Positions 23,820-36,502 of a stretch of DNA of 64,000 bases are shown here, one piece after another. The notes under the pieces are model-generated. The model was not told where the DNA came from. It was given only the letters and a program-made list of their open reading frames with translations, and did not search any database. The translations under genes and the position numbers were made by a program. The first letter of the stretch is position 1, and each line of letters opens with the position of its first letter. Source of the DNA: Lonicera japonica (Eukaryota; Streptophyta; Magnoliopsida; Dipsacales; Caprifoliaceae); assembly GCA_021464415.1 (NCBI GenBank), contig CM038467.1, forward strand, positions 66,283,159 to 66,347,158, written 5' to 3'.

Positions 23820-23991
23820 TTGAAAAGGGTGAGATCGAATACTAAGCTCAGCGCTTCCCTCCTCTCTTCTTTCCGCCGCCCCTTTTTCTCTCTTCTCTCT
23901 TCTTCCTCAGTCCTTGCTCGTTCTTCCCTCTTCTCACTGCTGTCGTTCGCTCGCTCGCTGCCATCGATTTCCCCTCTCCTCAGTCTTATAG
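23820..23991 (+). other. Pyrimidine-rich leader-like exon with splice donor
   Basis: A C/T-rich, GC-richer stretch ends at a strong donor (ATAG|GTAAGTTC at 23991/23992). It resembles a plant 5' untranslated exon. It may be the leader of the hAT-type transposase relic about 460 bases downstream, but no continuous coding joins them. Open frames on both strands here reflect composition. Confidence 0.35.
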
Positions 23992-24451
23992 GTAAGTTCA
24001 CTGCCGTCACTAGTTTTTTTTTTTTTGGGAGCAAGATTCTTTTATATTTGTTGCAGACTTGTTGTTCTTTAGAATTATTTAATTTAGTGGATACAAAGCA
24101 CAATCCTCTGTTTGATAACAATATGGAAAAGAAAAATAAAAACACTTGAATTAGTAAGAAGTTGAAAAATAAGTTGAGGAGATCAGGAGATGTCCTCTAC
24201 CTTTCATAAAAGTGTAAATATTCATCAAGTATTATAAACAGGAAAAGAAGCATAGATCGATTAATTTGGTAGTATTTATGAATATTAGGGAGAACTGACA
24301 GTCCTCTTCTCTTTCTTGTTGAAAAAATCACCAAGACAAAATGTTTGAACAAAATATACCTTTTATAGAGTGAACGCACAGTTTTAGTTTTACGGCATCA
24401 AAAAGCTATATATATACACAATAATTCTAGGACTATAGTTGTCTAATTTTT

Positions 24452-24770
24452 ATGTCTATATATGAAAATAATTTTGCAAAGGAGGTGGCTAGAAGGGTGA
24501 AAGATGTCCTTGTTCGTTTGTATGAGTGGTACGATGATTATAAGCCTACTGGTTTACCAAAAAAAGAGAATGAACCACAAAAAGTTGGGTTGGTAGATGA
24601 CGATGACGAGGAAGAACGGCTTGCTTTTTTAACATCTCAATTCAATAGGCAGTTGGAGTCGGAGGATGATAAGAGGGGCTAAATCGGAGATTGATAGGCT
24701 CTTGTTGGAAAGTCATGAGGTTGAAGACAATAATTTTGATCTTCTAGGTTGGCGATCTATAAGAATCATT
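24452..24770 (+). pseudogene. hAT transposase C-terminal fragment
   Basis: The 76-codon open stretch reads 'RRVKDVLVRLYEWYDDYK', then an acidic 'DDDDEEERLAFL' segment. After a frame change near 24680 it continues 'KSEIDRLLLESHEVEDNNFD' and 'LLGWRS'. This order fits the region just before the dimerisation domain of Ac/RICESLEEPER-type hAT transposases (SELDxYL...FDxLxWW). The fragment is broken by the frameshift and ends soon after. It is a relic with no activity expected. Confidence 0.65.
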
Positions 24771-25149
24771 GTATGTATATGTTGAACCTTGTAATATGTC
24801 CTGACTCTAGAATGTAGTGGCCTTCCCGCACTTAAAACAGAAAAGAAAGGACCAGCTCATTTAATAATTATTGATCTCTTAGAGAATTATTGAAGTTTTT
24901 GGGCATCGTATTTCCAATGAAAAAGAGTAGCTGTTTTGTTTTAATTACTTCATTTAGCTTTTTGTTTATACTCTAGCAATCTGCTAAATATTTATTTTAT
25001 TTTATTTTATTTTAAGCACGGAAACAGTTAATTGTAGGTTGAATAATTTAAGTTGTTCTAGTATTTGTTGTTTTGTGCTTCTATTGAAGTTTTATTCGTT
25101 GAAGCTGGAATATTTGAAGAAGTGCGCTTCTCTTGCTTTTTAAAGGTTT

Positions 25150-27525
25150 TTCAATACTAAATCTTACCGCTAGTGACGCAGAAATATAAAATAAAAAATA
25201 AAAAAATCAGGGACTAAATGAACAGAAAAGAATTCCTGTCAAAGAGACAAGATTTAGGGTGAGCGTTATTACGCAGGACCAAACTTTCGTAAATTAAAAA
25301 AAAAGACAGAGAAGAAAAGAAGTTTAATAATATTCTTCAATAATTATTTTCCTACTAAGAAAAAGAAGAAGTGGGACCACAACTATTTTCCTACTTTATG
25401 AATTGGATGAATAATTGAATAACCCACTTATTTAATTTAATAATATGTTTTCTTGTAAACCCCAATTTTTTCTTGAAATTTACTTTTGCTATGCTTCTTA
25501 CAGGTGAGGTGCTGATTATCTTTGCAGTTGAAGAAAAGAAGTTTAGTTATCTCTATTATATTGTTCCTTTTTCATATTCAAGAGACCCATTCATCAGGTA
25601 TAAATGTTGTGTATATATATATTTACCCTTAAGTTTTTGCTTTTGCTTTTCTTTGTTTGTCAGTTACTTCACTCCACAATTTTTGTTTCTTTAATTGCTG
25701 TTAAATTTTTTCATTATGTTATGACTCTCTTGTTTTACTTTTGTGATGATATTTGCGCATTTTAGTTTTCATTGAATATAAGAAAACAGAGAGAGAGATG
25801 AGAAGGTGCTTTTTATTTACTCTTGTCTAAAATTAATTTTAAGTGTCCTATTTTAATTTTAGTTATATATCTTTTAAGAAAAACACTAATTTTAACTTAA
25901 TTAATGATCAAGAATATAACTTATTTTTTATATCCCAAAAACGTGAGTGGTCCTCTTCATTGTGAAAGAAGTATCATTCAGTCATCATGTAGAAAGATGG
26001 TGTTTAAAATTATCGTTTCCTTTAATTTTGTATATTTGCGGCCAAAAGAAAACAAATGTAATAAAAGAAAAGGAGGAAGTTGAAAGAGAAGGCAAAAATT
26101 AGGAACAGGGAATTGAAAAGGTGGAGAAATGAGGTGGCGGGCAAACTTCAAATTTCAACTTGTAGAGAAATCTTAGTCTGTGAATTATTATGTAATATAA
26201 TATAACTTTAAAGGAAGGAAATTAGTTCCAAAATTCGAACAGCAATGAAAGTGGGCAAGTGGGCATATATATATATATATATAATTTTAGGTGAGAAGGG
26301 GCTTTTTATTTACTCATGTCTTAAATTTATTTTAAGGGTCCTAATTTAATTTTACTTATCTTTTAAGAAAAATACTAATTTTAACTTAATTAATGGTCAA
26401 GAATTTAATTTATCTTTGACATCCAAAAGAGAATGTGGTTGGTTCTCTTAGTTCGTGAAAGTAGTATCATTCAGCCACTGCGTAGAAGGAAGGTGTTTAA
26501 TTCTTCCACTTTTGAATGAAAGAATAATTGAATGATAGCCCATCAAGTTTTCTTTCTTTCTCATAAACCCCATATATGTTTGTTTGTGCTGTTAAAGAAG
26601 TGAAGTTAATTAGTTTAGTTATTTTATCTCTGCAGTTCAGCTTAATTCCTTTTCTAATTCTTGTGCCCATCCATCCGTCTATCCATCCATCAGGTATGGT
26701 ATGGTATGCCATGTCATGTGTATATTTATATATAGGGTAAAAAATACTAAACTCCCTCCAACTATCACTTTTTTCTACTAAACCCCCCCATCTTTTAAAA
26801 GTGACACTAAACCCCCCTAAACTATTAGATGTTATCACTTAACCCCCGAAATTACATAAATGCCCTTGTACAAAGTTGGGTAAAAAACACTAAACCACCT
26901 CAAACTAACACTTTGTGGCATTAAACCCCCTTGAACTATCACAACTTAGCACTTTACCCCTTAATTTATAAAAGGACATTTATTTACAAGGGCATTTATG
27001 TAATTTCGGGGATTAAGTGATAACATCTAATAGTTTAGGGGGGTTTAGTGTCACTTTTAAAAGATGAGGGGGGGGGGGGGGTTTAGTGTAAAAAAGTGAT
27101 AGTTGGAGGGGGTTTAGTGTTTTTTACCCTTATATATATATATATTGTTCATTATGATGCGCCCACTAATTCTTTATTTTCCCTATCCTTGATTTATTGG
27201 TTACTCAATTACTTCACTCTGCTATTTTTCTTTTCGCAATATATAATTGGTTTATATATGCTAAACAATATAGCCTTAATTATAATAATTTGTAAACGTG
27301 TTCAATTGAACAGAAGAATAATTTGAATAGCCTACTTATAATACTTTCTCATAAACCCCATTTTTCACTTTAGATTTGTTTGTGCTTTGCTTCTTCTTAT
27401 ATATGGTGTATTGGTGCTGATTATCTCTACTGTTGAACGTACAAGTGAAGTAAAACTTAATTCATTTTCTCATCTCTGCTTCTTTCTCTAATCCGAGAGA
27501 CCCATCCATTAGGTATATTAAGTTT
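25150..27525 (+). repeat. Diverged tandem array of ~0.8-1.1 kb units
   Basis: Three unit copies share the order 'gaataattgaat' then 'ataaacccc' then 'tttgtgctttgcttctt' then 'ctgattatctctgcagttga' then 'gagacccatccatcaggtat', anchored near 25412-25600, 26515-26695 and 27313-27515. Units 1 and 2 also share a 200-base stretch (25790-25990 and 26289-26500) with 'gctttttatttactc' and 'acactaattttaacttaatt'. The foldback MITE at 26735 is inserted after unit 2. Each unit ends in a possible AG|GTAT donor. No coding family recognised. Confidence 0.7.
26735..27129. mobile_element. Foldback MITE with ~135-bp inverted repeats
   Basis: The left arm starts GGGTAAAAAATACTAAAC and includes 'actaaacccccccatctttt' and 'acttaacccccgaaattaca'. 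The right arm (about 26985-27129) is its near-complement. A partial third copy of the terminal motif lies in the middle (about 26878-26960). Flanks are (TA)n, so the target duplication is unclear. No coding. A transcript would form a long hairpin. Confidence 0.85.
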
Positions 27526-28666
27526 TATATATATATAGATCAAAAACTATTTTCCATTTTCCAATCAAAAATACGAAATCATTAAAATTTCTTTTCAAAC
27601 AAACCAACGTTAAGAACCAATCACTCTATCAATTCAAACTAATTATTTATATAAATAAAGAATTAGAAACAAATTACCAATTTAGATATGAAGAACAAAG
27701 TCAATGCAACCGCGAGATGAACCTGAATCAAACCTCGAAATTTCTCAGCAAAACCACCGAATCAATCACACTTAGATCCTCACTGATCAAATATCACTCT
27801 TAGAAATCTTATTAAACTAAATAAACTCATTAATTTATAAGAGATATATCAAAAATTTTAAGCCCTAGAGGAAAATCCAAAATCGATTTAGAGAGAAGAA
27901 AAAAAAGGAGAGAACGAGTTTTTAGAGAGAGAAGCTCTAGTCAATTAATTTTTTTTCTTAAAAGAATGATTTAATAAAAATAAGAAGCCACATATATTTT
28001 TCAAAGCCAACAGTCATGATTAAAAATAGAAGTGAGAAACGGTCAAGATTAAATTCACACGGATCAAAACTTTCCCACTGTTGTTGAAATAAAAGATTGA
28101 ATGACCCAAATCTAATTTTAAAGAAGCACACAAACGCAATTGTTAAAGATATAAATCCAAAAAAAAAAAAAAAAACTCACATACGTAGCTCAACAATTTC
28201 AATGGCTTAGCTCAACTTTTATTTAGAAAAAATAATTGGTTAAAAGAATATTTAAATTTTCTTAAAAGAAATAATAGGAAAAACATTTTGGATATAAATG
28301 AGATAAAAAAAATAAAAATTATACCTAAAGAACCACACTCAGAATTCTTCAACTTGATTTTGTTTTCAAGCTTCGCACTCAATTCCAGTAAGATAGCGAT
28401 CTTCAATATCAAATAGTTGGACTGGAGTTCGTATTCTAGACACTAAGTTTGACTCGAAATGTACAATGCTTATTGCCCACATTATGTGATACCCAGTGGG
28501 ACTTTTAATCTCCCCCCACTATACAATTTGAGACAAAACTTCACCAAATATAAGTAAAACCCACACGAGGTTTCACTTCACACATTAATGCAAATCCTAA
28601 CCTATAAAAAACATATACTATCTACCCCACAAGACTAGATAAAAAAATATCACATGACTCGATCTA
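27526..28666. other. Intergenic, nothing recognised
   Basis: AT-rich with poly-A runs. No family motif on either strand. It ends at the target duplication of the next element. Confidence 0.4.
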
Positions 28667-28825
28667 GAATATGAAAATTTAGGGATCGTATTGCCCAGGT
28701 TGATTTTAGGGTTCTTATCAAAAATAATTTGAAATTTGATAAGAGAAATTAAAACCCTAGGTCTAATCAAAGTTTAGTATTGTCAAAATCTTGTGTTGTG
28801 TTTTCTAGCAATTTATATCAATCAA

Positions 28826-30250
28826 TTATAAAAAAACGATGCGGAATATGAAAATTACCTAGATATTTTATTTTCTGGTTACTTGAATAAAATTGATCGA
28901 TAAATAAAAAACTATAAAAGTAAACTCCAGGTTTCTACCAATTTTAATTCTAAAAATATTGTTTAATCTTATCTAGGATGCCCAAATTATTTACACAATA
29001 ATCAATCAAACTACATTAAAATTAATGAGGTATCCTTACTTACGTAGAACTAATCCTTAAGAACTTTACACTATAAAACACAAGTTTATGGACAATTTAA
29101 TCACAAATATAGACTTACAAACTTGAGTTACACAAGAATCGCTGCAGTCCCCACCTCCGGTGCTTATAGTCCTTTCATTCGAATTACACGAATAGCTTCA
29201 CAACGAATCATTCATCACAGTATCACACCGTTCTCATAATCTCAAAACACAATTTGGGATTTGGTGTTCTTTTTGTTAATAACTCAAAAGATTGACATGA
29301 AAAATCAAATCCTACGTGGTGGAGGATTTTCGCTTTTCAAAATTAAAGATATAATCAATATTTTCTCAAAAGAAAAGCTTGCCCAAAAGTTCTTAAAAAA
29401 TTAAGGGAGGTCTAAGTCTCTTCCTTAATCCTACAAACAAAGAAAACCCCCTCACTCACCCTTATGAGTCGAAATCTTGACCTTAAGAAAAGGGTGGAGG
29501 TTACCTATTACTAGGCCGATTAAAGCTTGTATTTATAGATGGAAGCTAAGCTTTAATACAACTAATTTTGAGTTGTGAAACATTGAAATTCATGAGCAAG
29601 TAAATGTGCAAGTTGTCAAGTTAAAAAGATAAGTAGGCAACCTGATGAAAATATCAACCAACAGAAAATCAATGCGCAGATCGGTATATAATTTCTTCAT
29701 ACCGGTCCACAGCTTTTAGAAGACTGGAAAATTGATGCACGGACTGGTATAGGATTTTGGCAGACTGGTCCGCAGCTTTTAGAACCTTGGAAAATTGGTT
29801 TGCAGACAGGTCTAGGCTTTTGCAAGACCGATCTGTAACTTAAAATTCTGCTACTGCTAAATTAGCACTTTTACATTTTTAATGAGATTTTTGCAACTTC
29901 CACTAAAAAGATTTGATTCAAAATTCACACTAATTAATTCTTAAATCAATCTTGAATTTCACAAAAGATTTGATATTTTAAAAAGTGAATTCCAATAAAG
30001 ATTTAAATTGAAAATTCTAAAGTTACCTTTTTGAAAAGTTTGAAAAAAAGAACTCAAGTTTGAATTCTCTATCATTTTAGCTAATGAAAATTCACCACTT
30101 ATGATAAAATATCTCACACATTTCCAAGCTAATACGAACATGATCTTCAGAGTGCGGCTTTTAGATTTTTGAGCTTCATCGAATGTGAACATGAACAAAA
30201 CATTTACAAAATAAAATTGTGATTTTGTCGAGAGAATAAAGCCAATAAAA
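28826..30250. other. 1.4-kb block present only in the 3' LTR
   Basis: The partner LTR passes directly from 'caatttatatcaatta' to 'attaatcacacaaaagcaac', whereas this one has 1.4 kb between. The block includes 'ttacttacgtagaactaatc', resembling the partner's 'ctgcttgcgtaggactaatt' at about 35769. It may therefore be ancestral LTR sequence deleted from the partner, or a recombined piece of a related LTR. No coding seen. Confidence 0.55.
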
Positions 30251-30648
30251 ATAATCCTAACAAATTAATCACGCAAAAGCAACATACAACACCAAGAAGT
30301 AACGAGGACTTACCGACAGTACTTCACTATGATTAAAACGGAATTACATAATCGAAGACTTACAAAAATTACTTTCCCACAATTTACACAATAAATCCGT
30401 CAATCCATTGAACGTAGAATCTAATCGCAGTAGGTTAGGCGTAGAGCTTTCCGCTTTTCCGGCTTATTCGTCGCCTCATTCTATACACTTGCTCACAATC
30501 TTTCATCCCTTGTATGCAATATCTCTTATCACAAGTTAGTCACTTTGCTCACCCCGACTCCAATTCCAACCAAAGACACTCCCGTAGAACCGTGAACGTT
30601 TGGAACTATAGTTCTTAAATTTGAAGAACAATAGGCCGGATCTCTTAG

Positions 30649-31063
30649 GCCATCTCCAATCAATTAGCTAAAAGTGTAAGGTAAATTGCTGAAGTTACCT
30701 TACACATTTTCTTCTTCACCACAGTGTGTAGGCTACGTGGAATGCCACATCACCCTCACGCGATATTATGAATATCGCGCCGCCTGTCACATCATTGTCT
30801 CCACCTCGCGATGTTTAGAGTGTCGTGTGTGGGGTTCTTGTTGCCGTTACTCCCCAACGGTGAGAATACACGCAATGAACAGTCCATCGCGCCAGTGCAT
30901 GTCAGGAGCACACGATGGACAGTCCATCGTTAGTGCCATATGGTTGTCGCTATCTAACTTTAGCATGTCTCTACCTTTTTAGCATACCATTTCCTCATTT
31001 GCATAGTGCGCTGGAGGAAGAAAAATGCTAAAGTTACCCTTTTACCATTTGCATTGGAAAGGG
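30649..31063. mobile_element. MITE inserted in the 3' LTR
   Basis: Absent from the matching place in the other LTR (about 36120). Ends are GCCATCTCCAATCAA and the complement of CCCTTTCCAATGCAA, with TCTTAG on both sides (30643-30648 and 31064-31069) as a probable duplication. It contains smaller inverted motifs such as 'cgatggacagtccatcg'. Superfamily uncertain. Confidence 0.75.
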
Positions 31064-31976
31064 TCTTAGGACATGTAAACAAAAATCTACGTGATATCTT
31101 AAAACTTTCAAAAATTGATTTTAACATTTAAATATTTTTTGCCTCAAAAAGTTTTCTAAAATTATGTATTTTTGATACAAATTAATATTGATATTTATAA
31201 AAAAAATATAAAGTCAAAATTCTTTTTGAAATAAGTTAAAAATATTAAAAAAATAAATTTTTACATTAAAAATACGTGCCTAAAAAATACTTGCCGAATT
31301 GATCCAATACCAAAATTTATATCCATCCCAAATTTGAATTTTAAATCCATAGGTCAAATTTGTGCCGGACCAGTCCGCGATGTCATTACTGGCACCGGTC
31401 CACCATTAATGTCATGCTGCCGTCCTTTTCTTTGTTGTACACGTGGTATAGTCTAATAAAACAAGTAATGGGCATGACATTTAATGGCTACACGTGGGTT
31501 TTAGGAAAATAAGGAAAGTTTTACTTTTCAAACCTTTTAACTTTTTCAATTCTTTTTTTTTTTTTTTAAATCGAACGATACTTTCCTTTTCCTTTTTATT
31601 TATTTATTAAATAAATTATTTTTTTATTTTATCATATTAAATCTATTTGGGCTTTAATTTGACTCAAATTTTGGAAGTAACTTTATGAAACATATTAGAC
31701 ATGAAAAAAATAAGTTTCCTCAATAATTTGTATCGACAGAGCTTTTCGAATTTCGGCAAAACTCAGTAAAAATAATTAAAAATAGATTTGACTCAAAAAT
31801 CTTAAATTTCAAATTTAATGCTGAACCACCACCTGAATTATATGTGGTGCATCTAGTAAGTTCGGCGAGTTTCCGTTATTTGTTGTATCTTTAAATCTTC
31901 AATTCAACTGAAACAATTACTATTAAAAAATGCTTTTGGTATTGGAATCAAGACAATTAAAAATATAAAACTAACA

Positions 31977-31991
31977 ATCTTCCCCTTTTGC
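31977..31991 (-). other. Polypurine tract of the SIRE-like element
   Basis: The minus strand reads GCAAAAGGGGAAGAT directly before the LTR start TGTTAG. It is the position and composition expected for the plus-strand primer of reverse transcription. Confidence 0.85.
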
Positions 31992-33500
31992 TATTCTAAT
32001 GACAAAACACGTATAGCTAATACAGACTCTTTTGACGCAATATTTATAATATCTCAATTGCAGACTCTAAGTCAAATTAGTTTGTACAACAACAAGATTC
32101 AAAGACATGCCTAACTCAGTCTCAATATCGGTTGCAAAACTTCACAAGGCAAAATAGTGAGTTTAAAATCAACCTGTTAATCCTAAAATACCAAAACTCA
32201 ACGAACACCTAGTGAATTATGGGTGTAAATACAATAATCAAATAAGTAAAAAACTATATATCTCTCCCATTAAAATATTCCTACTTTATTACTTCCCCTC
32301 ACATATGTACTTTCCGTCATCTCTCCCCCTTTTTATTATAGGAGTAGACAAAGTAATAAGTACGAAAAGTAGTAACGCATGGAAAACAAGATCATGCAAA
32401 GAAATTAACAATAATGTATCAAGCGTATCTTGTCCATGTAAAGAGATTCTACCTAGTAAAGATATCGCTAATCACAAAACGTTATAGTTAAATATCTTGA
32501 GAAAACCTTCATCACCAATGCTCAATTTTTCATGGATTTGGTTTGGGGTTTCGAGAGCAAAATTGCCAAAAAAAATTTATTTAGCACAAATACTCCACAT
32601 GCATTATTATGTAACATGTATCAAATCCATAATATATCAATTAAGCTTCAAAACATGTGATTTTCATTAACATGATACATGTCTATGCATATAACAATTC
32701 AACATATATACGCCAAGTAACACAGAATACAAATATATATCCCATTATTCTAAGAATATGCATCATACATAAACGCTATCAAATAATTTTTGAGTTTTGA
32801 AACACTCAAGCATCCAAATAAAAGAGAATTTAGAAAGCTTCTAAATCATTAATTTATCAATTAATTCTCCCTCATAAGCAATATTTTTTTCTCACAAACA
32901 TGAAATTTTACATTCAAACATGTGATATTTTTATGCAAGCATCTTCTCTTTTAATGAAGGCTTTCACACCTAGTAGAGGCCAGCTATTTCCATTTGGTAA
33001 CTTTCGGTTATTCTTTCACTATGGTAGCCATTTTTTATTCCCTCTATATTTTTTTTTTCACATGCTTGTCTTTTAATTTTTCGAACATAACTACATCACC
33101 AAAATCTCACTGTATTAATTACAATATTTTCTTAGAGTCTCTCTCTCTAAATAAATAGTATATGAATGTAGATCGTGCAGTGTACTGTATAGGATATACA
33201 CAAAACTCTTAGGTGATTGAAATAACATGCTAGCATTTATTGAATTGTTAAAGCATTATGCATATATATTTCCAAATTAAGCATTTAAATATGAAAATCT
33301 AGAAATATCCGGAATAAAAAGCAGTTACAATCACATGCATGCAAGTAATGAATTTTTCAAGTAATTCGGACAATAACGCAATCAAAAAATTAAAACCAAA
33401 ATCCACTTTGCTTTGGTACTATGCAAGGAACTAAAATTGACCGAAGCAACAAAATCACCTAGCATAGCCATCCATTCAGCTAAATTTATGCTAGGTGGCC
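31992..33500. other. Internal region of the SIRE-like element, no coding recognised
   Basis: AT-rich sequence between the end of gag-related text and the purine tract, where pol (and in SIRE an env-like frame) would be expected. No pol motif was found in any frame by eye. Confidence 0.5.
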
Positions 33501-35387
33501 TCCTTATCACCTAAGTAGGTGCAATGATCCCTTCTATAACCCAAATCCTCCTAATCCGAATTGTCCTATCCTTCTTGTATTCCTCTCTACCCAAAACCAT
33601 AACCCTCTTGTTTTTCTTCTTTTTTCCTTCCAGTTTAGGTTTTGATCTAAGAATTGGAACACTCTTCAGCATCTTCTTCAAAGCTTGCCGATAAAACTCT
33701 CTCAAGTGACATCTCATCTCACAATACTCATACCAAAAAGGCTGTGGGAGTGTGTGCTTATACACATCAAAAGGTATCATTTGATCTTAAAGAATTTTCA
33801 AATGAAAACCTTTTGGATGTTTTTAGCTTTCTTTGGAACGTGAGAAGTTCTATCAATGAAAGTTTTAGACTTAGGATAACTAGCATCATTGAAACTTGAA
33901 TTTTGAGAAGCAGCGTTCCTAAAGACGGTCTTGGTTTACTTTTTAGCATCAAAATTTGAGAATCGAAGTCCTTTATTATTTTCACTCTTTTGATTTGAAA
34001 ACATTGATTCAAGTTTCTTAGAACTAGTTTCTAACTCAACTTTAACAGTTAAAGCATTTTTAGATTATTGAGTTATATCACAAACACGTTCTTTTAATCG
34101 TTTGATTTTATCCTCATACTCCAAATTTGCATTTTTTTTAAAAGAATCAATTACACCGAGACAATTTTCTTTTTTACTTTCAAGTTGATTAATTTTCTTT
34201 AAAAATTCGGTCTTTTCGTCCTTTGAATTTTCAAAATTTACTTTGTCCCTTTTCAAACAAATATTCTCATTTTAAAAAAATTGAGTTTTGGATGCAAGTT
34301 TTGAATTTTTTACAAAAAGTTTTTAACATTCTAATAAAAGAGCGTCATAGGCCGATTGAAGATCCAGAAAGTCTTCATCGTCATTAAAAAATGAATGCTT
34401 GGAAATCTCTTGATTCACTTCTTCAAAGGAAACTTTTGTGACAAAAGCTAAATAATCATGAGAATCGTTTTGAGTGTTAGGATTTTTTTCATCATCACTA
34501 AGAGTGGCTTGTATTCCCTTTTTGCCAAGCTCTTTCCTTAATCTCCTAATCTTAGTAGGGAATTCAAAAGCTTTATGACCTCTACCTTGACACTTAAAGC
34601 AATTCTCACTTGATTGGGGTTTATTCTCAAAATTTTCTTTCCCCAAATTCTCAAAATTTTGATCACCATTACCCGATTTCTGATTTAGCTTCATGAATTT
34701 ATTGAAATTACGCGTAAAATTAGCTATTTCTTGAAAATCAGACATAGAGCAGTCATTAGATTCAGCTATGTTTTCATCTTTAGCTATAACTATAATGGTT
34801 TGATCTGCTTTTACCTTTTGAATCTTGTATTTTGAAAGCCAACTAGATTTAAAAGTTTGAATAGAGCTAATTAATTCGTTTTCTGTTAAGGAATCCAAAT
34901 CCTTACTTTTTTCAATGGTAGTAATTTTTGGAAATAACCTATCAAGTACAGTCCGTAGGATTTTCTTTACAGCGCAGGATTCAGAAATTATTTCGCTAAT
35001 GCTGTAGAGAGAATTCACTATGTCTTTGAAATTACTATAAAAAGTATCAAATGACTCATCTTTTTTCATCGTTATATTTTCAAAATTTGTCACGAGCCTT
35101 TGAATTTTAGAACTTTTCACGGTTCCTTCAAAAATTACGATCAAAATATCCCAGACATGTTTGGAAGTAGTATAGTTTTAAATCTTTTTAAATTCTTCCT
35201 TATAAACATGAGTCCTGATTGCATTCGAATCTTGAGAATTAAACTTAATAGCTTTTAATTCTTTAGCAGTCCATGAGACTACAGGTTTAGGTTCAATGTT
35301 CCCATCTTCAATTTTTGTGGGTCTAGTATTACCATCTAAAACGATTTGCCAAATTCGCTTGTCTAAAGATTGTAAATAAATATTCAT
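33501..35387 (-). pseudogene. gag: SIRE-like gag polyprotein, broken
   Basis: Minus-strand frame 35387-34323 holds a UBN2-type gag domain. Early text reads 'DKRIWQIVLDG' and 'WTAKELKA'. One in-frame TAA near 35176 interrupts it, then 'SKIQRLVTNFENITMKKDES' and 'DSLTENELISSIQTF' follow. A CCHC zinc knuckle reads CFKCQGRGHKAFEF, with the final cysteine position replaced by Phe. The same frame resumes at 34256-34065 as a lysine/glutamate-rich coiled-coil-like stretch ('KKINQLESKKENCLGVID') and shows 'SKKLESMFSNQKSENNKGL' around 34020-33950. This matches SIRE/Maximus gag order. Gag would package element RNA. Stops and the altered knuckle make this copy inactive. Confidence 0.88.
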
Positions 35388-35549
35388 GCAATTTTTTCAA
35401 TTGTTATAAATAGACCCACTAAACGTAGGAACCTTGGACTTAGATGAATCAATTTTGGTAGTTATGAAAAATGAATCAATACAAGCAAAACAAGTAGCAA
35501 CAATTAGACACAAAGTATCCTAGATGTAAATCCTAGCAAATTAAGGAAA

Positions 35550-35566
35550 CATGCTTTGATACCAAT
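35550..35566 (-). other. Primer-binding site of the SIRE-like element
   Basis: Directly inside the 5' LTR the minus strand reads ATTGGTATCAAAGCATG. It differs at one base from TGGTATCAGAGC, the usual initiator-methionine tRNA site of plant copia elements. Confidence 0.85.
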
Positions 35567-36502
35567 TGAAAATTTAGGGATCGTATTGCCTAGGTTAATT
35601 TTTGGATTTTTATTAAAAATAATTTAAAATTTGATAAGTAGAATTAAAACCCTAGGCCTAATCAAATTTTAGTACTATCGAAATTTTGTGGTGTGTTTTC
35701 TAGCAATTTATATCAATTAATTAATCACACAAAAGCAACACACAACACCAAGAAGTAACGAAGTACCCCTGCTTGCGTAGGACTAATTCTTGGGACTTAC
35801 CGACATTGCTTCACTATGATCAAAACGAAATTACAGGCTCGAAAATTTACAAAAATTACTTTTCCACAATTTACACAGCAGTCCTGTTAATCCCTTGACT
35901 ATAGAATTCAACCGCAGTTGGCTTCGTGTATCGCTTCCCGCTTTTTCGGCTTATCCGTCACCTCCTTCTACGCACTTTATCACAATCCTTCACCTCCTGT
36001 TTGTGATCTCCCTTATCGCAAATAATCCACTTTGCTCACTCCATTTCCAATCCCAACTGAAGACACTCCTGCAAGATCGTGAACGTTTGGAACCATAGTT
36101 CTTAAATTTGAAGAACAATAGTATCTCTTATGGCATGTAAATAAAAATTTAGGTGGTGTCTCAAAACTCTCAAAAATTAATTCTAGCATTTGGATATTTT
36201 ATTCTTCAAAAATATTTCTAGAATTATGTATTTTTTACCCAAACCAATAGTTATATTTATAAAAAAATATAAGGTCAAAGTACTTTTTAAAATAGGTTAA
36301 AAATAAAAAAAGAATATTGTGATAAAAATATGTACCCAGAAAAATAGACGCCGAACCGATCCAGTATCAAAATTTGTACCCGTCTAAAATTTGAATTTAA
36401 AATCTATAGGCCAAATTTATGCTGGACTGGTCCAAAATTTCTTTACTTGTATTGGTCCACCATTAATGTCATCCTGCCATCCTTTTCTTTGATGTAAACT
36501 TG

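Larger units (their letters stand above)
28672..31976 (-). repeat. 3' LTR of the SIRE-like element
   Basis: Plus-strand ends are TGAAAATTTAGGG and CTAACA (minus: TGTTAG...TTTTCA). It aligns with the other LTR in three blocks: 28672-28825, about 30250-30648 and 31064-31976. It differs by a 415-bp MITE (30649-31063) and by about 1.4 kb (28826-30250) absent from the partner. That extra block contains about three diverged copies of a 60-base unit with 'ccgcagcttttagaa' near 29680-29830. Confidence 0.9.

Noticed and set aside
23798..24149. Overlapping long open frames on both strands (115 and 109 codons)
   Set aside because: Both arise from the same purine/pyrimidine-biased leader and neither shows a family motif.
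34065..34256. Lysine/glutamate-rich frame as an independent gene
   Set aside because: It is in the same frame as gag and fits the coiled-coil downstream part of SIRE-like gag, so it was merged with it.
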